A stretch of 64,000 nucleotides of DNA from DASUPK01 sp963736685 (GCA_963736685.1 CAVTPZ010000017.1:62001-126000), one strand, 5' to 3'; positions 42,915 through 51,894 are shown, counted from the first letter of the stretch. The notes: generated from the letters alone by a model not told the origin. Translations and numbers: made by a program.

Positions 42915-42984
42915 TGTTTGCTTTTTCGCGTGGCAACGCATATTGATGCCCGCTAACGCCAATCCCGGTGACCTGCCCCAAAGA

Positions 42985-43044
42985 GAAAGGCGCGGATGAG
43001 CGGGCCTTTCGTGAGTAGCGGGGGCACGATTCGTTTCTCGCTAC
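42985..43044. repeat. Terminator-like hairpin plus intergenic hairpin repeat, copy 3
   Basis: GAAAGGC and GCCTTTC (42985-43010) form a diverged version of the hairpin at 30655. Four bases on, GTAGCG and CGCTAC (43015-43044) close the repeat with interior GGGGC, CGATTCG, TTTCT. Similarity to copy 4 (58278) continues about 45 bp further, through AGGATCCGCGAGCG and CGCTA. Confidence 0.7.
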
Positions 43045-43105
43045 GACTAGCCGAGGATCCGCGAGCGAACGGCGCTATCTGCCTTGCTTCGTCGAGCCCA
43101 GCGAC

Positions 43106-43390
43106 TCAGAACTGGATGAACACCGGTCCCTCAGTGATCTCGGGGGGATCCACGTCGGCGGTGTGGTTTTCCTTGACCCAGGCGGCGGCGCGCTCCGAGG
43201 ACTCGTCGACCCCAGCCTTTTCCTGGCAGGCGGTGATCGTCATCCCCCCGTCGCCCTCCCGGAAGGCCGCATAGCTGACGAAGCCCGGAGTGCCGGAGAT
43301 GACCTCCTTTACGTCATCGCTGTTCTGTTCGATCGTGTCCATCAGCTCAGACGCGCCTGCGCCGGCGTATTTCCGAACGACGATGTACAT
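43106..43390 (-). CDS. ABM-like (dimeric alpha-beta barrel) small protein
   Basis: The 94-residue protein starts MYIVVRKYAGAGASELMDTI and contains ISGTPGFVSYAAFREGDGGM. This is the beta-alpha-beta pattern of the dimeric alpha-beta barrel (antibiotic biosynthesis monooxygenase-like) fold. A Cys lies in ITACQEKAG. No catalytic residues can be named. AAAGGAA precedes the ATG. Confidence 0.65.
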   Translation of the reverse strand: MYIVVRKYAGAGASELMDTIEQNSDDVKEVISGTPGFVSYAAFREGDGGMTITACQEKAGVDESSERAAAWVKENHTADVDPPEITEGPVFIQF

Positions 43391-43473
43391 GGGTTCCTTT
43401 CTGGCTCCCCTGTGGTGCGGCGACCCTATCCGAGGCCTAGATGGGTCGCAATGGACGTAGTAGAAACCACCGC

Positions 43474-43792
43474 ATGGAAGTCCCCCAGACGCAATATCTC
43501 GAGCACGAAGGCGTCAACATCGCCTGGCAGATGTTCGGCGACGGCCCGGCCGAGATCCTGTGGCGAACTGCACGCATCAAGCGAGCTCAGTTTCTCTCAG
43601 CTCCCCCTGAAAGATGTTCCCGCCCTGGAGCCCAAAGATTCTTTCGAGGTCTGGCGGGGCCAGCACCTCACGTTCGAGGATCGCGTCCGGCACACGGCCG
43701 GCGAGGGGCACGGCTTGATGGAGGGGGCGCTCCGGAGCGGACGGCGCGCGGCCGAACAAATCCTCGGCACCGTCGAGATCGAGGGGCCATGA
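43474..43792 (+). pseudogene. Mosaic remnant: hydrolase-like start joined to an amine-oxidase tail
   Basis: The first 30 codons (MEVPQTQYLEHEGVNIAWQM then FGDGPAEILW) resemble the N-terminus of alpha/beta hydrolases or cyclase-linked hydrolases. The frame then loses sense. In another frame the end reads HTAGEGHGLMEGALRSGRRA to the stop at 43792, closely matching the C-terminus of the flavin amine oxidase at 28582-29791. The middle piece is unidentified. The arrangement looks like a deletion scar joining the ends of two former genes. Confidence 0.55.
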
Positions 43793-43837
43793 GGGGCTTC
43801 CTTCGCGCGGAGCAACGCGAATCAATAGAGCCCGGGA

Positions 43838-45037
43838 TCACCTCTTGAACCGCGCCGCCTCCTCGTGACCGGCGGTGGCCGAGCCCTCGCTATATGCATG
43901 CGCGCCGGCTCCGGCCAGCTTGCCGCCGTGGGCGATCAGGTACTCCTCGCGGATCGGCTTGTCCGCGAACCAGCACTCGAGGATCTCCCGCGTTCCCGCG
44001 GCGTAGCGAGCCTGGGCCGAGAGGCTCGAGCCCGACGTGTGCGGGGTCATCCCGTGCCAGGGCATCGTCCGCCAGGGATGGTCCTGAGGCGCCGGCTGAG
44101 GGAACCAGACGTCGCCGGCGTATCCGGCGAGCTGTCCCGACTCGAGCGCCTTGGCAATCGCGTCGCGGTTGCAGATCTTGCCGCGGGCGGTGTTGATCAG
44201 GTAGGCGCCCCGCTTCATCCGCGACAGCATCTTCTCGTCGAACAGATTCTCGGTCTCGGGATGGAGAGGGGCGTTGATCGTCACCACATCGCAGACAGCG
44301 ACCATCTCCTCAGGCAGCTCGTGGAAGGTGACCCCGAGCTCCTCCTCGACCTCCGCGGACAGCCGGTGGCGGTCGGTGTAGTGAAGGCCGACGTCGAACG
44401 GCTTCAACCGACGCAGCACGGCCGAGCCGATCCGCCCGGCGGCTACGGTGCCGACCTGCATGCCCTCCAGGTCGTACTCCCGGGAGACGGCGTCGGCGAT
44501 GTTCCAGCCGCCGTCGACCACGATCTTGTACGAGGGGATGTAGTTGCGCACCAGCGCCAGGATCATCATCACCACATGCTCGGAGACGCTGATCGAGTTG
44601 CAGTACGTGACCTCGGCGACCGTGATCCCGTGGTCAATCGCCGCCTGTAGATCGACGTGGTCCGAGCCGATCCCCGCCGTGATCGCGAGCTTCAGCTCGG
44701 GGGCCTTGGCGATCCGCTCGGCGGTCAGGTAGGCGGGCCAGAAGGGCTGTGAGATGACCACCTCGGCGTCGGGCAGGTTTCGGTCGAACTCGGAGTCCTC
44801 GCCGTCCTTGTCGGCGGTGACGACCAGCTCATGGCCGGCGTCCTCGAGGAACTTGCGCAGGCCGAGCTCGCCGGAGACGCAGCCCAGCAGCTCGCCGGGA
44901 GAGAAGTCGATCGCCTCGGGGGTGGGGGTCGTCTGGCCGTCGGGATACCGCGCGATCTTGGGGATGTCGTCGCGCGCGTAGGCAGGCGGGTAGCCGTCCA
45001 CTGGGTCGTCGTAGAGAACACAAACGATCTTCGCCAT
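43838..45037 (-). CDS. fdh: NAD-dependent formate dehydrogenase
   Basis: The 399-residue protein closely follows the Pseudomonas sp. 101-type enzyme (D-2-hydroxyacid dehydrogenase fold): MAKIVCVLYDDPVDGYPPAY, ITAGIGSDHVDLQ, EVTYCNSISVSEHVVMMIL (substrate Asn), GTVAAGRIGSAVLRRL with Asp in HYTDRHRL for NAD, catalytic Arg in NTARGKICNRDA and catalytic His in GMTPHTSGSSLSAQARYAAG. It oxidises formate to CO2 with NAD+. GGAGG lies 9 bases before the ATG. Its position near the formaldehyde-oxidising pair at 45865-47778 makes it the last step of that route. Confidence 0.96.
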   Translation of the reverse strand: MAKIVCVLYDDPVDGYPPAYARDDIPKIARYPDGQTTPTPEAIDFSPGELLGCVSGELGLRKFLEDAGHELVVTADKDGEDSEFDRNLPDAEVVISQPFWPAYLTAERIAKAPELKLAITAGIGSDHVDLQAAIDHGITVAEVTYCNSISVSEHVVMMILALVRNYIPSYKIVVDGGWNIADAVSREYDLEGMQVGTVAAGRIGSAVLRRLKPFDVGLHYTDRHRLSAEVEEELGVTFHELPEEMVAVCDVVTINAPLHPETENLFDEKMLSRMKRGAYLINTARGKICNRDAIAKALESGQLAGYAGDVWFPQPAPQDHPWRTMPWHGMTPHTSGSSLSAQARYAAGTREILECWFADKPIREEYLIAHGGKLAGAGAHAYSEGSATAGHEEAARFKR

Positions 45038-45227
45038 CTTGATCAGCCTCCATCTGGGTTCGCCCCAGAGTACGGTGGAAAGTGTCCAGAACGTCCATGA
45101 ACGTGGACGACGGGAACGCTGGGGGCAGATTCAGCGGACCTCCGCGAAGGCCCGCATTCGTGCCTGGCAGACCCAATTGCGTTTTCGCGGGGGTGACTGA
45201 CCAGCTGTGAATTCGGCGCGCTTCGCG

Positions 45228-45617
45228 CTAAGCCGGCGGCATCTCGTCGTACTGCGGCGCGTCGTCTCCGATCTGGTGCCAGCTCGCCTTGTAGGCGACC
45301 TGCTGATGGAAGGCCGGCTTCATGTCGAGGTCGCCCATCAGGCCCGCGGCCACGAAGTAGACCTCCCCGAGGTCGTCGTAGATGCTCGATCCGCAGTTGC
45401 TGCAGAAGTTGCGGGGAGCTAACTCGCTCTCGTAGGTCTTGACCAGGTCCTTGCCCTTCGTGAACTTGAGGTTCTCCGGGGCGACCACGACCCCAGCGAG
45501 ACTCGAGCCCGTCCAGTGCTGGCAACGGGTGCAGTGGCAGTAGGCGAGTGCCTGCGGATCAGAAAGCTCGTATTCCACGCCGCCACACAAGCAGGTCCCT
45601 GTGAGCGTGTCGGCCAT
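45228..45617 (-). CDS. GFA family (glutathione-dependent formaldehyde-activating-like) zinc protein
   Basis: The 129-residue protein has the GFA zinc ligands: GTCLCGGVEYE, YCHCTRCQHWTG and NFCSNCGSSIYDD. GFA itself speeds formaldehyde-glutathione adduct formation; most relatives are uncharacterised. The start at 45617 is backed by AAAGGGGA. It diverges from the alcohol dehydrogenase gene across 247 bp and lies between it and the formate dehydrogenase gene, so a role in the same formaldehyde route is plausible but not shown. Confidence 0.9.
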   Translation of the reverse strand: MADTLTGTCLCGGVEYELSDPQALAYCHCTRCQHWTGSSLAGVVVAPENLKFTKGKDLVKTYESELAPRNFCSNCGSSIYDDLGEVYFVAAGLMGDLDMKPAFHQQVAYKASWHQIGDDAPQYDEMPPA

Positions 45618-45864
45618 GACGTCCCCTTTCAGGTCGGTGTTGATCGATCCGCGGCCGACCCTACTCCGATCGGCGCGTCCGCTCAACATCTCAGGCGCGC
45701 GCCCTACCATCATGCCCCCATGAGCCCGGCCGAACACCGCCGAGAGGACCTCCGCAGTGATCGGCTTCTGGGCTCCTCCGAACCGAAGAGGACAACCAGC
45801 TAGTTTTCAGCACGGATATGGACCCGCCCTGCTACGCGATCGCTGCGCAACCCGAGGTCCGGGC

Positions 45865-46971
45865 GTGAAGATCCGCGCGGCGGTGCTCGAGGAGTTCGGT
45901 GAACCGCTGGTCGTTCAAGAGCTTGAGCTGACCGAGCCGAGCGAAGGCGAGGTCCTCGTCCGACTGGTCGCATGTGGCGTCTGCCACACCGATCTCTATA
46001 CGGCATCGGGAGTCGACCCCTCGGGCTATGCCCCGACGGTGCTGGGCCACGAAGGGGCCGGCGTGGTCGAGAAAGTGGGTCCCGGGGTCGAATCACTCTC
46101 GGTCGGAGACCACGTCGTGACCCTCTTCTCGCCGCAGTGTGGCGAATGCATCCATTGTCGCGATGAACGCACCAACCTCTGTTTGGCGATCCGCGAGCAG
46201 CAGAACAAGGGCTACCTCCCCGACGGAACCACGCGGCTGCGACGAGACGGGGAGGAGATTCGCCACTTCATGGGCACGTCGACCTTCGCCGAGGCGACGG
46301 TGATGCCGGAGATCGCTCTGGCCAAGATCAATCCTGAGGCTCCTCTCGACCGGGCCTGTCTGTTTGCCTGCGGGCTGACGACCGGCCTGGGGGCCGCGAT
46401 CAACACCGCGAAGGTCGACGCGGGCTCCACATGCGTCGTCTTCGGCGCCGGCATGGTCGGGCTTGGGGCTGTCGCCGGCTGCCGCCTTCAGGGTGCGGAG
46501 AGAATCATCGCCGTTGACCTCTCCGAGGACCGTCTCGAGCTGGCGCGCGGCCAGGGAGCGACCGAAACGATGATCGGCGGCGAAGACGTCGTCGAGCGGA
46601 TCCTCGAGGAGACCGACGGCTTCGGCGCGGATTACACCTTCGAGGCGACGGGGAACGTCAAGGTGATGCGCCAAGCCGTGGAGGCCGCGCGGATGGCCTG
46701 GGGCCTCGCGACGATGGCCGGGGTCGCCGGCAAGGGGGAGACTCTCGACATCGTCCCCCGTCTCCTGATCACCGGCCGCCGCGTCGCCGGCTCCTCCTTC
46801 GGCGGGGTCAAAGGCCGCCAGGGTGTGCCTGAGCTGGTCGACCGGTACCTGGCTGGGGAAATCGACGTCGATCCGTTCATTTCCCACCGGATCACCCTGG
46901 ACGAGGTGAACCATGGCTTCGAGCTGATGGAAGCCCAAGACGGTATTCGCAGCGTGATCGCCTTCAACTGA
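45865..46971 (+). CDS. Zn-dependent class III alcohol dehydrogenase, probable S-(hydroxymethyl)mycothiol dehydrogenase
   Basis: The 368-residue protein has the catalytic zinc ligands in CGVCHTDLYT and GHEGAG, the structural zinc lobe CGECIHCRDERTNLC, and the NAD fold CVVFGAGMVGLGAVAGCRLQ with Asp in IIAVDLSEDRL. The length and immediate downstream MBL hydrolase mirror the mycobacterial mscR pair (MscR plus an MBL-fold protein), which oxidises the formaldehyde-mycothiol adduct and reduces S-nitrosomycothiol. Start GTG 45865 has GAGGTCC upstream. A glutathione-type dehydrogenase is the alternative. Confidence 0.87.
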   Translation: MKIRAAVLEEFGEPLVVQELELTEPSEGEVLVRLVACGVCHTDLYTASGVDPSGYAPTVLGHEGAGVVEKVGPGVESLSVGDHVVTLFSPQCGECIHCRDERTNLCLAIREQQNKGYLPDGTTRLRRDGEEIRHFMGTSTFAEATVMPEIALAKINPEAPLDRACLFACGLTTGLGAAINTAKVDAGSTCVVFGAGMVGLGAVAGCRLQGAERIIAVDLSEDRLELARGQGATETMIGGEDVVERILEETDGFGADYTFEATGNVKVMRQAVEAARMAWGLATMAGVAGKGETLDIVPRLLITGRRVAGSSFGGVKGRQGVPELVDRYLAGEIDVDPFISHRITLDEVNHGFELMEAQDGIRSVIAFN

Positions 46972-46989
46972 CCGGGGCTGGAGCGAGGA

Positions 46990-47778
46990 ATGATTCTTCA
47001 GCGCGTCGAGCACCCCGAGTGGCTCTCAAATGCCTATCTGGTCGTTGACGAGATCGGCGGCCATGGTGTGCTCGTCGATTCGAACGGCATTACCGATCCG
47101 CTCTGCGAGCGTGCCGAGCGCGAGGGCAGCGAGATCACGCATCTGCTGCTGACCCATCACCACGCGGACCATGTCGCGGACGCTCGCAAGCTGGCCCAGC
47201 GCTTCGGCGTGCCGATTCTGGCCCACGAGAAGACCGCCGAAATCCTGGATGGGGTCATTGACGAGACCTTCCGCGACGGCGACGTGATCGAGTCTGGAAG
47301 CCTGCGCATCGAGGTGATCCATACGCCGGGCCATTGCGCCGATCACTGCGCGCTATTCATGAATGGCACCGATGTCCTGACCGCCGACGTCCTCTTCAAG
47401 GGAACGGTTGGCGGCACCCGTGCGCCGGGAGCGACCGGCTTTGAGGATCTCCGCTCGTCCGTGATGGACCGCCTCATGAAGCTGGAGCCCGAGACGCGGC
47501 TTCACCCCGGGCATCGCGAGCCGACGACGGTGGGCGTGGAGTGGGAATCGAACCCGTTCATTCGCATCTGGCGCGGTCTCGATCCCGAGAATGCCGAGCC
47601 CTGCACTGTCGGTCCGGGAGATTCCGACGATCGGAAGGCCGCCACTCTCGTTCTCTGGGCCCCTGACTACGACGGTGGTAACAAGGCTTGGGTCCGTTTT
47701 GCTGACGACTCAGAGGCCGTGGTTGGCGGCTCGCAGGTACAGCGGGGCAGCGCCAGCTCAGCCTCTGACGCCGAGTAG
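46990..47778 (+). CDS. MBL-fold metallo-hydrolase (probable S-formyl-thiol hydrolase partner)
   Basis: The 262-residue protein has the metallo-beta-lactamase metal motif LLLTHHHADHVADARKLA, VIHTPGHCADHCALFM, VLTADVLFKGTVGG and LHPGHREPTTVG. It begins 18 bases after the dehydrogenase stop, so they share a transcript. The mycobacterial homologue of this neighbour is also MBL-fold. It may hydrolyse the S-formyl-thiol to formate for the formate dehydrogenase. The final 55 residues (KAATLVLWAPDYDGGNKAWV onward) form an extra basic-acidic beta module not needed for the fold. Confidence 0.83.
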   Translation: MILQRVEHPEWLSNAYLVVDEIGGHGVLVDSNGITDPLCERAEREGSEITHLLLTHHHADHVADARKLAQRFGVPILAHEKTAEILDGVIDETFRDGDVIESGSLRIEVIHTPGHCADHCALFMNGTDVLTADVLFKGTVGGTRAPGATGFEDLRSSVMDRLMKLEPETRLHPGHREPTTVGVEWESNPFIRIWRGLDPENAEPCTVGPGDSDDRKAATLVLWAPDYDGGNKAWVRFADDSEAVVGGSQVQRGSASSASDAE

Positions 47779-47896
47779 AGCAAGGCGAAACGGAAGCACA
47801 AACGAGACGTCGGCTGGGGGCCGAGAGGTCGCTGGGTCAACTAGTCTCGGGGGGCGTTCGCTGGGGGCGTCTAGCCTGCTGACAGGCGATCTGGGG

Positions 47897-47951
47897 TCAC
47901 CTGAGGTTCGCTGAGATTCGCTCGGTTCGGTACCACGGCTGGTACCACGAA
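47897..47951. repeat. 55-bp direct repeat with GGTACC boxes, copy 1 (possible attachment-site relic)
   Basis: TCACCTGAG, then 20 bases, then TTCGGTACCACGGCTGGTAC, then CACG. The copy at 61066-61120 has the same blocks at the same spacing. It lies in the 305-bp gap before the hydrolase gene; nothing else is evident there. Confidence 0.55.
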
Positions 47952-48083
47952 ACTCACCAGCCCAGCGAATCCCGACCCGATCTCGGCGGACCCGGTTCTC
48001 CCTCGACCGCCACGAGTGGTCGCTTTGCATCGTCAAGAGGAGGTGAATGCATCCAGACCGGGAGGGCTCCTTATCTGAAGTGG

Positions 48084-49099
48084 ACGGTGGTGGCGACAGC
48101 CGTGGTTCTCGCGCTGGCCGTCGGCGCCTTCGCGATCGCGACGCTGGGCACGGGGTCTGCGGGGCGCCATCCGGCGCGGGCTCAGGATGGCGCTCTTTCG
48201 CAGGCCGGGGTTGCAGCCACCCTTGCACAGCCCCCGCGCCCCCCGTTCGCGGTCGGCCTGCGAACCCTTCGCCTCGTTGACCACTCGCGCCACATCAGGC
48301 TGCCGAGCGGCGCCAGCGTCCCGCGGGAACTCATCACCTACGTCCGGTATCCGGCGCTCGGTCCTCCGTCGGCGAAGGAAGGGCGTAATGCGCCTCCCCA
48401 ACGCGCCGCCGAGCCGTTTCCCCTCGTGGTCTTCGGCCACGGCTTCGAGCTGACGCCGGCGCCCTACTCCAGGCTGCTGGGGGCCTGGGCGCGCGCGGGC
48501 TTCGTCGTGGCCGCCCGCGATTCCCTCTCGAAAACGCCCACGCGCCAGGAGGGCCGGACGAGTCCGACCTCATAAACCAGCCTGCCGACATGAGATTCGT
48601 GATCTCGAAGCTGCTCTCCGCGAGCAGCAGGCCGGGCGGCCAGCTCCAAGGCCTGATCGATCCGCAGAGAATCGCGGTATCCGGCCACTCCGACGGCGGC
48701 GAGACGGCGCTCGCCGTCGCCTATGACCGCGCGTTTCGCGATCCGCGGGTAGGTGCCGCGGCGATCCTGTCGGGGGCGAGGATCCCGGGGGTCGCCGGGT
48801 TCAGCTTTCCTCCGGGCACCCCACCGCTCCTCGCCACACAGGGCACCGCGGACACGATTAACCCCGCGAGATTCACGCTGAGCTTCTACGACGCAGCTTC
48901 GCCGCCCAAGTTCCTGCTCACCCTCTTCGGCGCCGCGCACTTGCCGCCCTACACCAACGAGCGGCCTCAGCTTCACATCGTCGAGCGCGTGACGATCGCA
49001 TTCTTCAATCGCTATCTGACGCAGGAGGCCGAACCCGTGAGCCGCCTCGTCAGTCTGGGAACGGTTCGCGGGATCGCCTCGCTCGCGGCGCAGCCCTGA
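48084..49099 (+). pseudogene. Secreted alpha/beta hydrolase (dienelactone-hydrolase-like), one frameshift
   Basis: The hydrophobic N-terminus (VVATAVVLALAVGAFAIATL) is a signal peptide or anchor; the start codon is uncertain (GTG 48084 or 48087). The catalytic core is intact: FPLVVFGHGFELTPAPYSRL, IAVSGHSDGGETALAVAYDR (nucleophile), ATQGTADTINPARF (acid) and FGAAHLPPYTN (His). Around 48527 one base seems missing; restoring a T gives DFPLENAHAPGGPDESDLIN leading into MRFVISKLL. Sense on both sides is good, so the break may be a sequence error. Confidence 0.7.
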
Positions 49100-49144
49100 C
49101 GGCGGGTCCCCTACTTCGTTTCGGACTGACGGAGCGACTAAGGG

Positions 49145-50392
49145 CTAGTTGAAGGGGACCATGACCGGACCGGGCTGGCGGCGATAGACAGCGAAGAAGT
49201 CGCGGTCGTCGGGGGTCAGGTAGCGGCCGTCGGGTCTGTTGGACGGCCCGATCTGGTTCGGGCGAAGGCCGTGGTGGTGGGTGTAGGTGATCAGGGTGTG
49301 CCAGTCGGCATTGATGTCGAACTGCATCGCGTCGACCGCGCCAGCGTGCTGCAGGATCTGGGCCAGCGAGGTCACCGTCATATCGTTCGCCGCCGCGAAG
49401 ATCAGGTTGCCGCGGCGGTCGATGCCCACCCCGGTGCGCCAGACGCGAACGGCGTTGCCGACCGTGAAGCCCCACTGCGAGCTGTCGTTGAGGTTGGGGT
49501 TGAGGCGCCGGCGCCAGACGATCGGCGGCAAGCTCTGGCGGGACCAGGCGACGTCAGGCCCGGCGTTCGGGCCGCCGTGCCAGATCTTGATTGCGACCCG
49601 GCCGCCCCGGTAGCCGATCAGCGTCGCGTTGCCCTGTGCGAGCGGTTCGTTGACGCGGCCGTTGTCGGTCGAGCCGTTGTTGACGTCTGAGTAGATGAAG
49701 CCGGCGTTGAAGGTCGCCAGCAGCCGCCTGCGCTGGCTCTCCGGGACCATCGCCGGTCCGCGAACCGCGGCGCTCGGCGGCTCGTAGCGGCCCGGGTAGT
49801 AGGCGAGATCGGTGCGGGTGTGGTCATACCAGGCCAGGTAGGCGACGTTGCGCGGATAGTCGGTCTCCGGGCGGAAGGTCGTCACCAGCACCGGCGGCCC
49901 TCCCCTCACCGGCGGGCCGGTCGGTTTCCAGACCCCCTCGCCCGGCAGCGCGTGGTGGAAGACCGGCTTGATCCGCGGCGGCATGGCCGCGGTCCGCTCT
50001 GACGACCCTGAGGCCTGACCGGTCTGCGGCAGGCTGGTCAGCTGCGGGCCGCCCTTCGAGGGCGCGTTCCACGAGTAGTAGATGTGCTCGATCTCGTCAA
50101 CCACCTGGTTGCCGAAGGGGAGATCGGCCCTCACCCACTCGACGCTGTTCGCGAAGAAGGGCGTGCTCGATGGCCGCAGCATCCAGTGCGCGTAGGAGTA
50201 GATCGCCGGCGAGAGGAGGACGCCCAGGACCAGGAGTCCCCGGCGTCGCCTGCGCCGGGCCGCAGCCTTCCGCCGCCGCTCCTCTCTGTGCGCCGCAGTT
50301 CGGGCGAGCGTCTCCGCGCCGGAAGGCAAGTCAGCCGCATCCGGCGGATCATTCACGGCAGGACCGGCACCAGATGGCCGCAGATCACCCAC
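49145..50392 (-). CDS. Membrane-anchored phosphodiester glycosidase (NAGPA-domain) family protein
   Basis: The 415-residue protein has an Arg-rich cytosolic start, one helix (RGLLVLGVLLSPAIYSYAHW), and an outer domain with ATFNAGFIYSDVNNGSTDNG, PLAQGNATLIGYRGGRVAIK, RTGVGIDRRGNLIFAAANDM and AVDAMQFDINADWHTLITYT. These match the PF09992 fold of N-acetylglucosamine-1-phosphodiester alpha-N-acetylglucosaminidases. Bacterial members are thought to act on envelope glycans. The start is a GTG at 50392. It stands alone. Confidence 0.82.
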   Translation of the reverse strand: MGDLRPSGAGPAVNDPPDAADLPSGAETLARTAAHREERRRKAAARRRRRRGLLVLGVLLSPAIYSYAHWMLRPSSTPFFANSVEWVRADLPFGNQVVDEIEHIYYSWNAPSKGGPQLTSLPQTGQASGSSERTAAMPPRIKPVFHHALPGEGVWKPTGPPVRGGPPVLVTTFRPETDYPRNVAYLAWYDHTRTDLAYYPGRYEPPSAAVRGPAMVPESQRRRLLATFNAGFIYSDVNNGSTDNGRVNEPLAQGNATLIGYRGGRVAIKIWHGGPNAGPDVAWSRQSLPPIVWRRRLNPNLNDSSQWGFTVGNAVRVWRTGVGIDRRGNLIFAAANDMTVTSLAQILQHAGAVDAMQFDINADWHTLITYTHHHGLRPNQIGPSNRPDGRYLTPDDRDFFAVYRRQPGPVMVPFN

Positions 50393-50540
50393 TCGAGAAA
50401 GCCTAGGCTCGGTTGATCAAGAGATGGTGAAAGATGACGCCCGAGGCGCTCCGACTCTGCCGCCCCGGCACCGGAGACCCGGCCTGAGAAAGACGAAAGG
50501 CCTACCAGGCAGGAGGCGGTCAGCGAGGAGCTGCGGCGTA

Positions 50541-51575
50541 AGCGGATCAGCGGGCTCCCGGACTGACGACGCCCGAGACGACTTCCATCAGGGGCGGCCC
50601 ACTGAGCTGCTGGAACTCGTAGGAGGCGCGCCGGATCGGATGATCGGACTCGATCAAGCGCGCGAGGTCAATCGGAGTGCCGCCGATCACCGCGTCGCAG
50701 TCAGTCGCGTTGATCGTCTGCTCGAGCTCGCGCAGCTGCTCGTGGGAATACCCCATCGCGGGCAGGACCGGTCCGATGTGCGGGAAGCGGCGGAAGGTCT
50801 CCGCGATCGATCCGACGGCGAAGGGCCGTGGGTCGATCTGGGATCCGACGCCCGCCTGCCGTGCGGCCACCGTCCCAGCGCCGAAGCTCATCCCGCCGTG
50901 GGTGATGCTCGGGCCGTCCTCGACCACCAGCACGGTCTTTCCGGCGAGCGATGGGCCTTCCGCCAGCGACACCGGCGAAGCGGCCTCGATCACGGCGGCG
51001 TCGGGATTCGCCAGGGAGATGTCCTCCAGCACCCGGCGGACCTGGTCGCCGGTGGCGCTATCGACCTTGTTGACGATGACGACGTCCGCCATTCGCAGGT
51101 TCACCTCGCCCGGGTGATAGTTGAGCTCGTCGCCGGCCCGGAGGGGATCGACGACGACCAGCAGCAGATCGGGCCGGATGAAGGGCAGATCGTTGTTGCC
51201 GCCGTCCCAGATGACCACCTCCGCCTCCTCCTCGGCTCGAGTGAGGATCTCCCGGTAGTCGATGCCGGCGTAGACGACGATCCCCATCTCCACCGGTCGC
51301 TCGTACTCCTCCCGCTCCTCGACCGTCGGGTCCGATCGGTCGATGTCGGCCAGGCTGGCGAAGCGCTGCACAGCCATCCGATCAAGGTCGTGGTACGGCA
51401 TCGGATGCCGCAGCAGAGCAACCTGGAGCCCCGCCTCGAGCAGGATGCGGCCGATCTCTCGGCTCGTCTGGCTCTTGCCGGCGCCCGTTCGCACCGCGCA
51501 GACGGCGATTACCGGCTTCTTGCTCTCGAGCATCGTGGACCGCGGACCGAGCAACGTGAAGTCGGCGCCCGCCGC
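50541..51575. repeat. 1,035-bp near-identical duplicate, copy 2 (partner 33535-34569)
   Basis: Offset from copy 1 is a constant 17,006 bases with no indels. The identical tract begins 6 bases outside the gene stop and ends inside the gene. See the copy 1 entry for the difference count. Confidence 0.9.
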
Positions 51576-51872
51576 CTCGCAGATCGCCGCCTTCCGCATC
51601 ACCTCGGTGTAGGAGAGATCCGAGTAGGCGAAGACCACCTCATCCACGCGGTGCTCCGCGATCAACGAAGGCAGCTCCTTCTCGGCGCGGATCGGGATCC
51701 CCTCGGGGTAGCGTGCTCCGGCCAGCTTCGGCGGATAGGTGCGGCCCTCGATCCCCGGAATCTGCGCGGCCGTGAACGCCACCACCTCGGCGTCGGGGTC
51801 ATCGCGGTAGACCACGTTGAAGTTGTGGAAGTCCCGCCCGCCCGCGCCCATGAGGATCAGCCTTCGTGGCAC
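50547..51872 (-). CDS. Cyclic 2,3-diphosphoglycerate synthetase-like P-loop GTPase (COG2403), copy 2
   Basis: The 441-residue protein has the same length as copy 1. Its last 337 residues differ at only two positions (S for T in GSQIDPRPF, S for A in EDISLANPD). Its first 104 differ at about 19, for example FHNFNVVYRDDPDAEVV. All P-loop and NKVD motifs are intact. It faces a broken carbamate kinase (51895), and the divergent promoter core CAGACGATAGAACCC is kept. The contrast between halves indicates an old paralogous pair partly homogenised by gene conversion. Confidence 0.85.
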   Translation of the reverse strand: MPRRLILMGAGGRDFHNFNVVYRDDPDAEVVAFTAAQIPGIEGRTYPPKLAGARYPEGIPIRAEKELPSLIAEHRVDEVVFAYSDLSYTEVMRKAAICEAAGADFTLLGPRSTMLESKKPVIAVCAVRTGAGKSQTSREIGRILLEAGLQVALLRHPMPYHDLDRMAVQRFASLADIDRSDPTVEEREEYERPVEMGIVVYAGIDYREILTRAEEEAEVVIWDGGNNDLPFIRPDLLLVVVDPLRAGDELNYHPGEVNLRMADVVIVNKVDSATGDQVRRVLEDISLANPDAAVIEAASPVSLAEGPSLAGKTVLVVEDGPSITHGGMSFGAGTVAARQAGVGSQIDPRPFAVGSIAETFRRFPHIGPVLPAMGYSHEQLRELEQTINATDCDAVIGGTPIDLARLIESDHPIRRASYEFQQLSGPPLMEVVSGVVSPGAR

Positions 51873-51894
51873 GCGCAGACGATAGAACCCGCGT

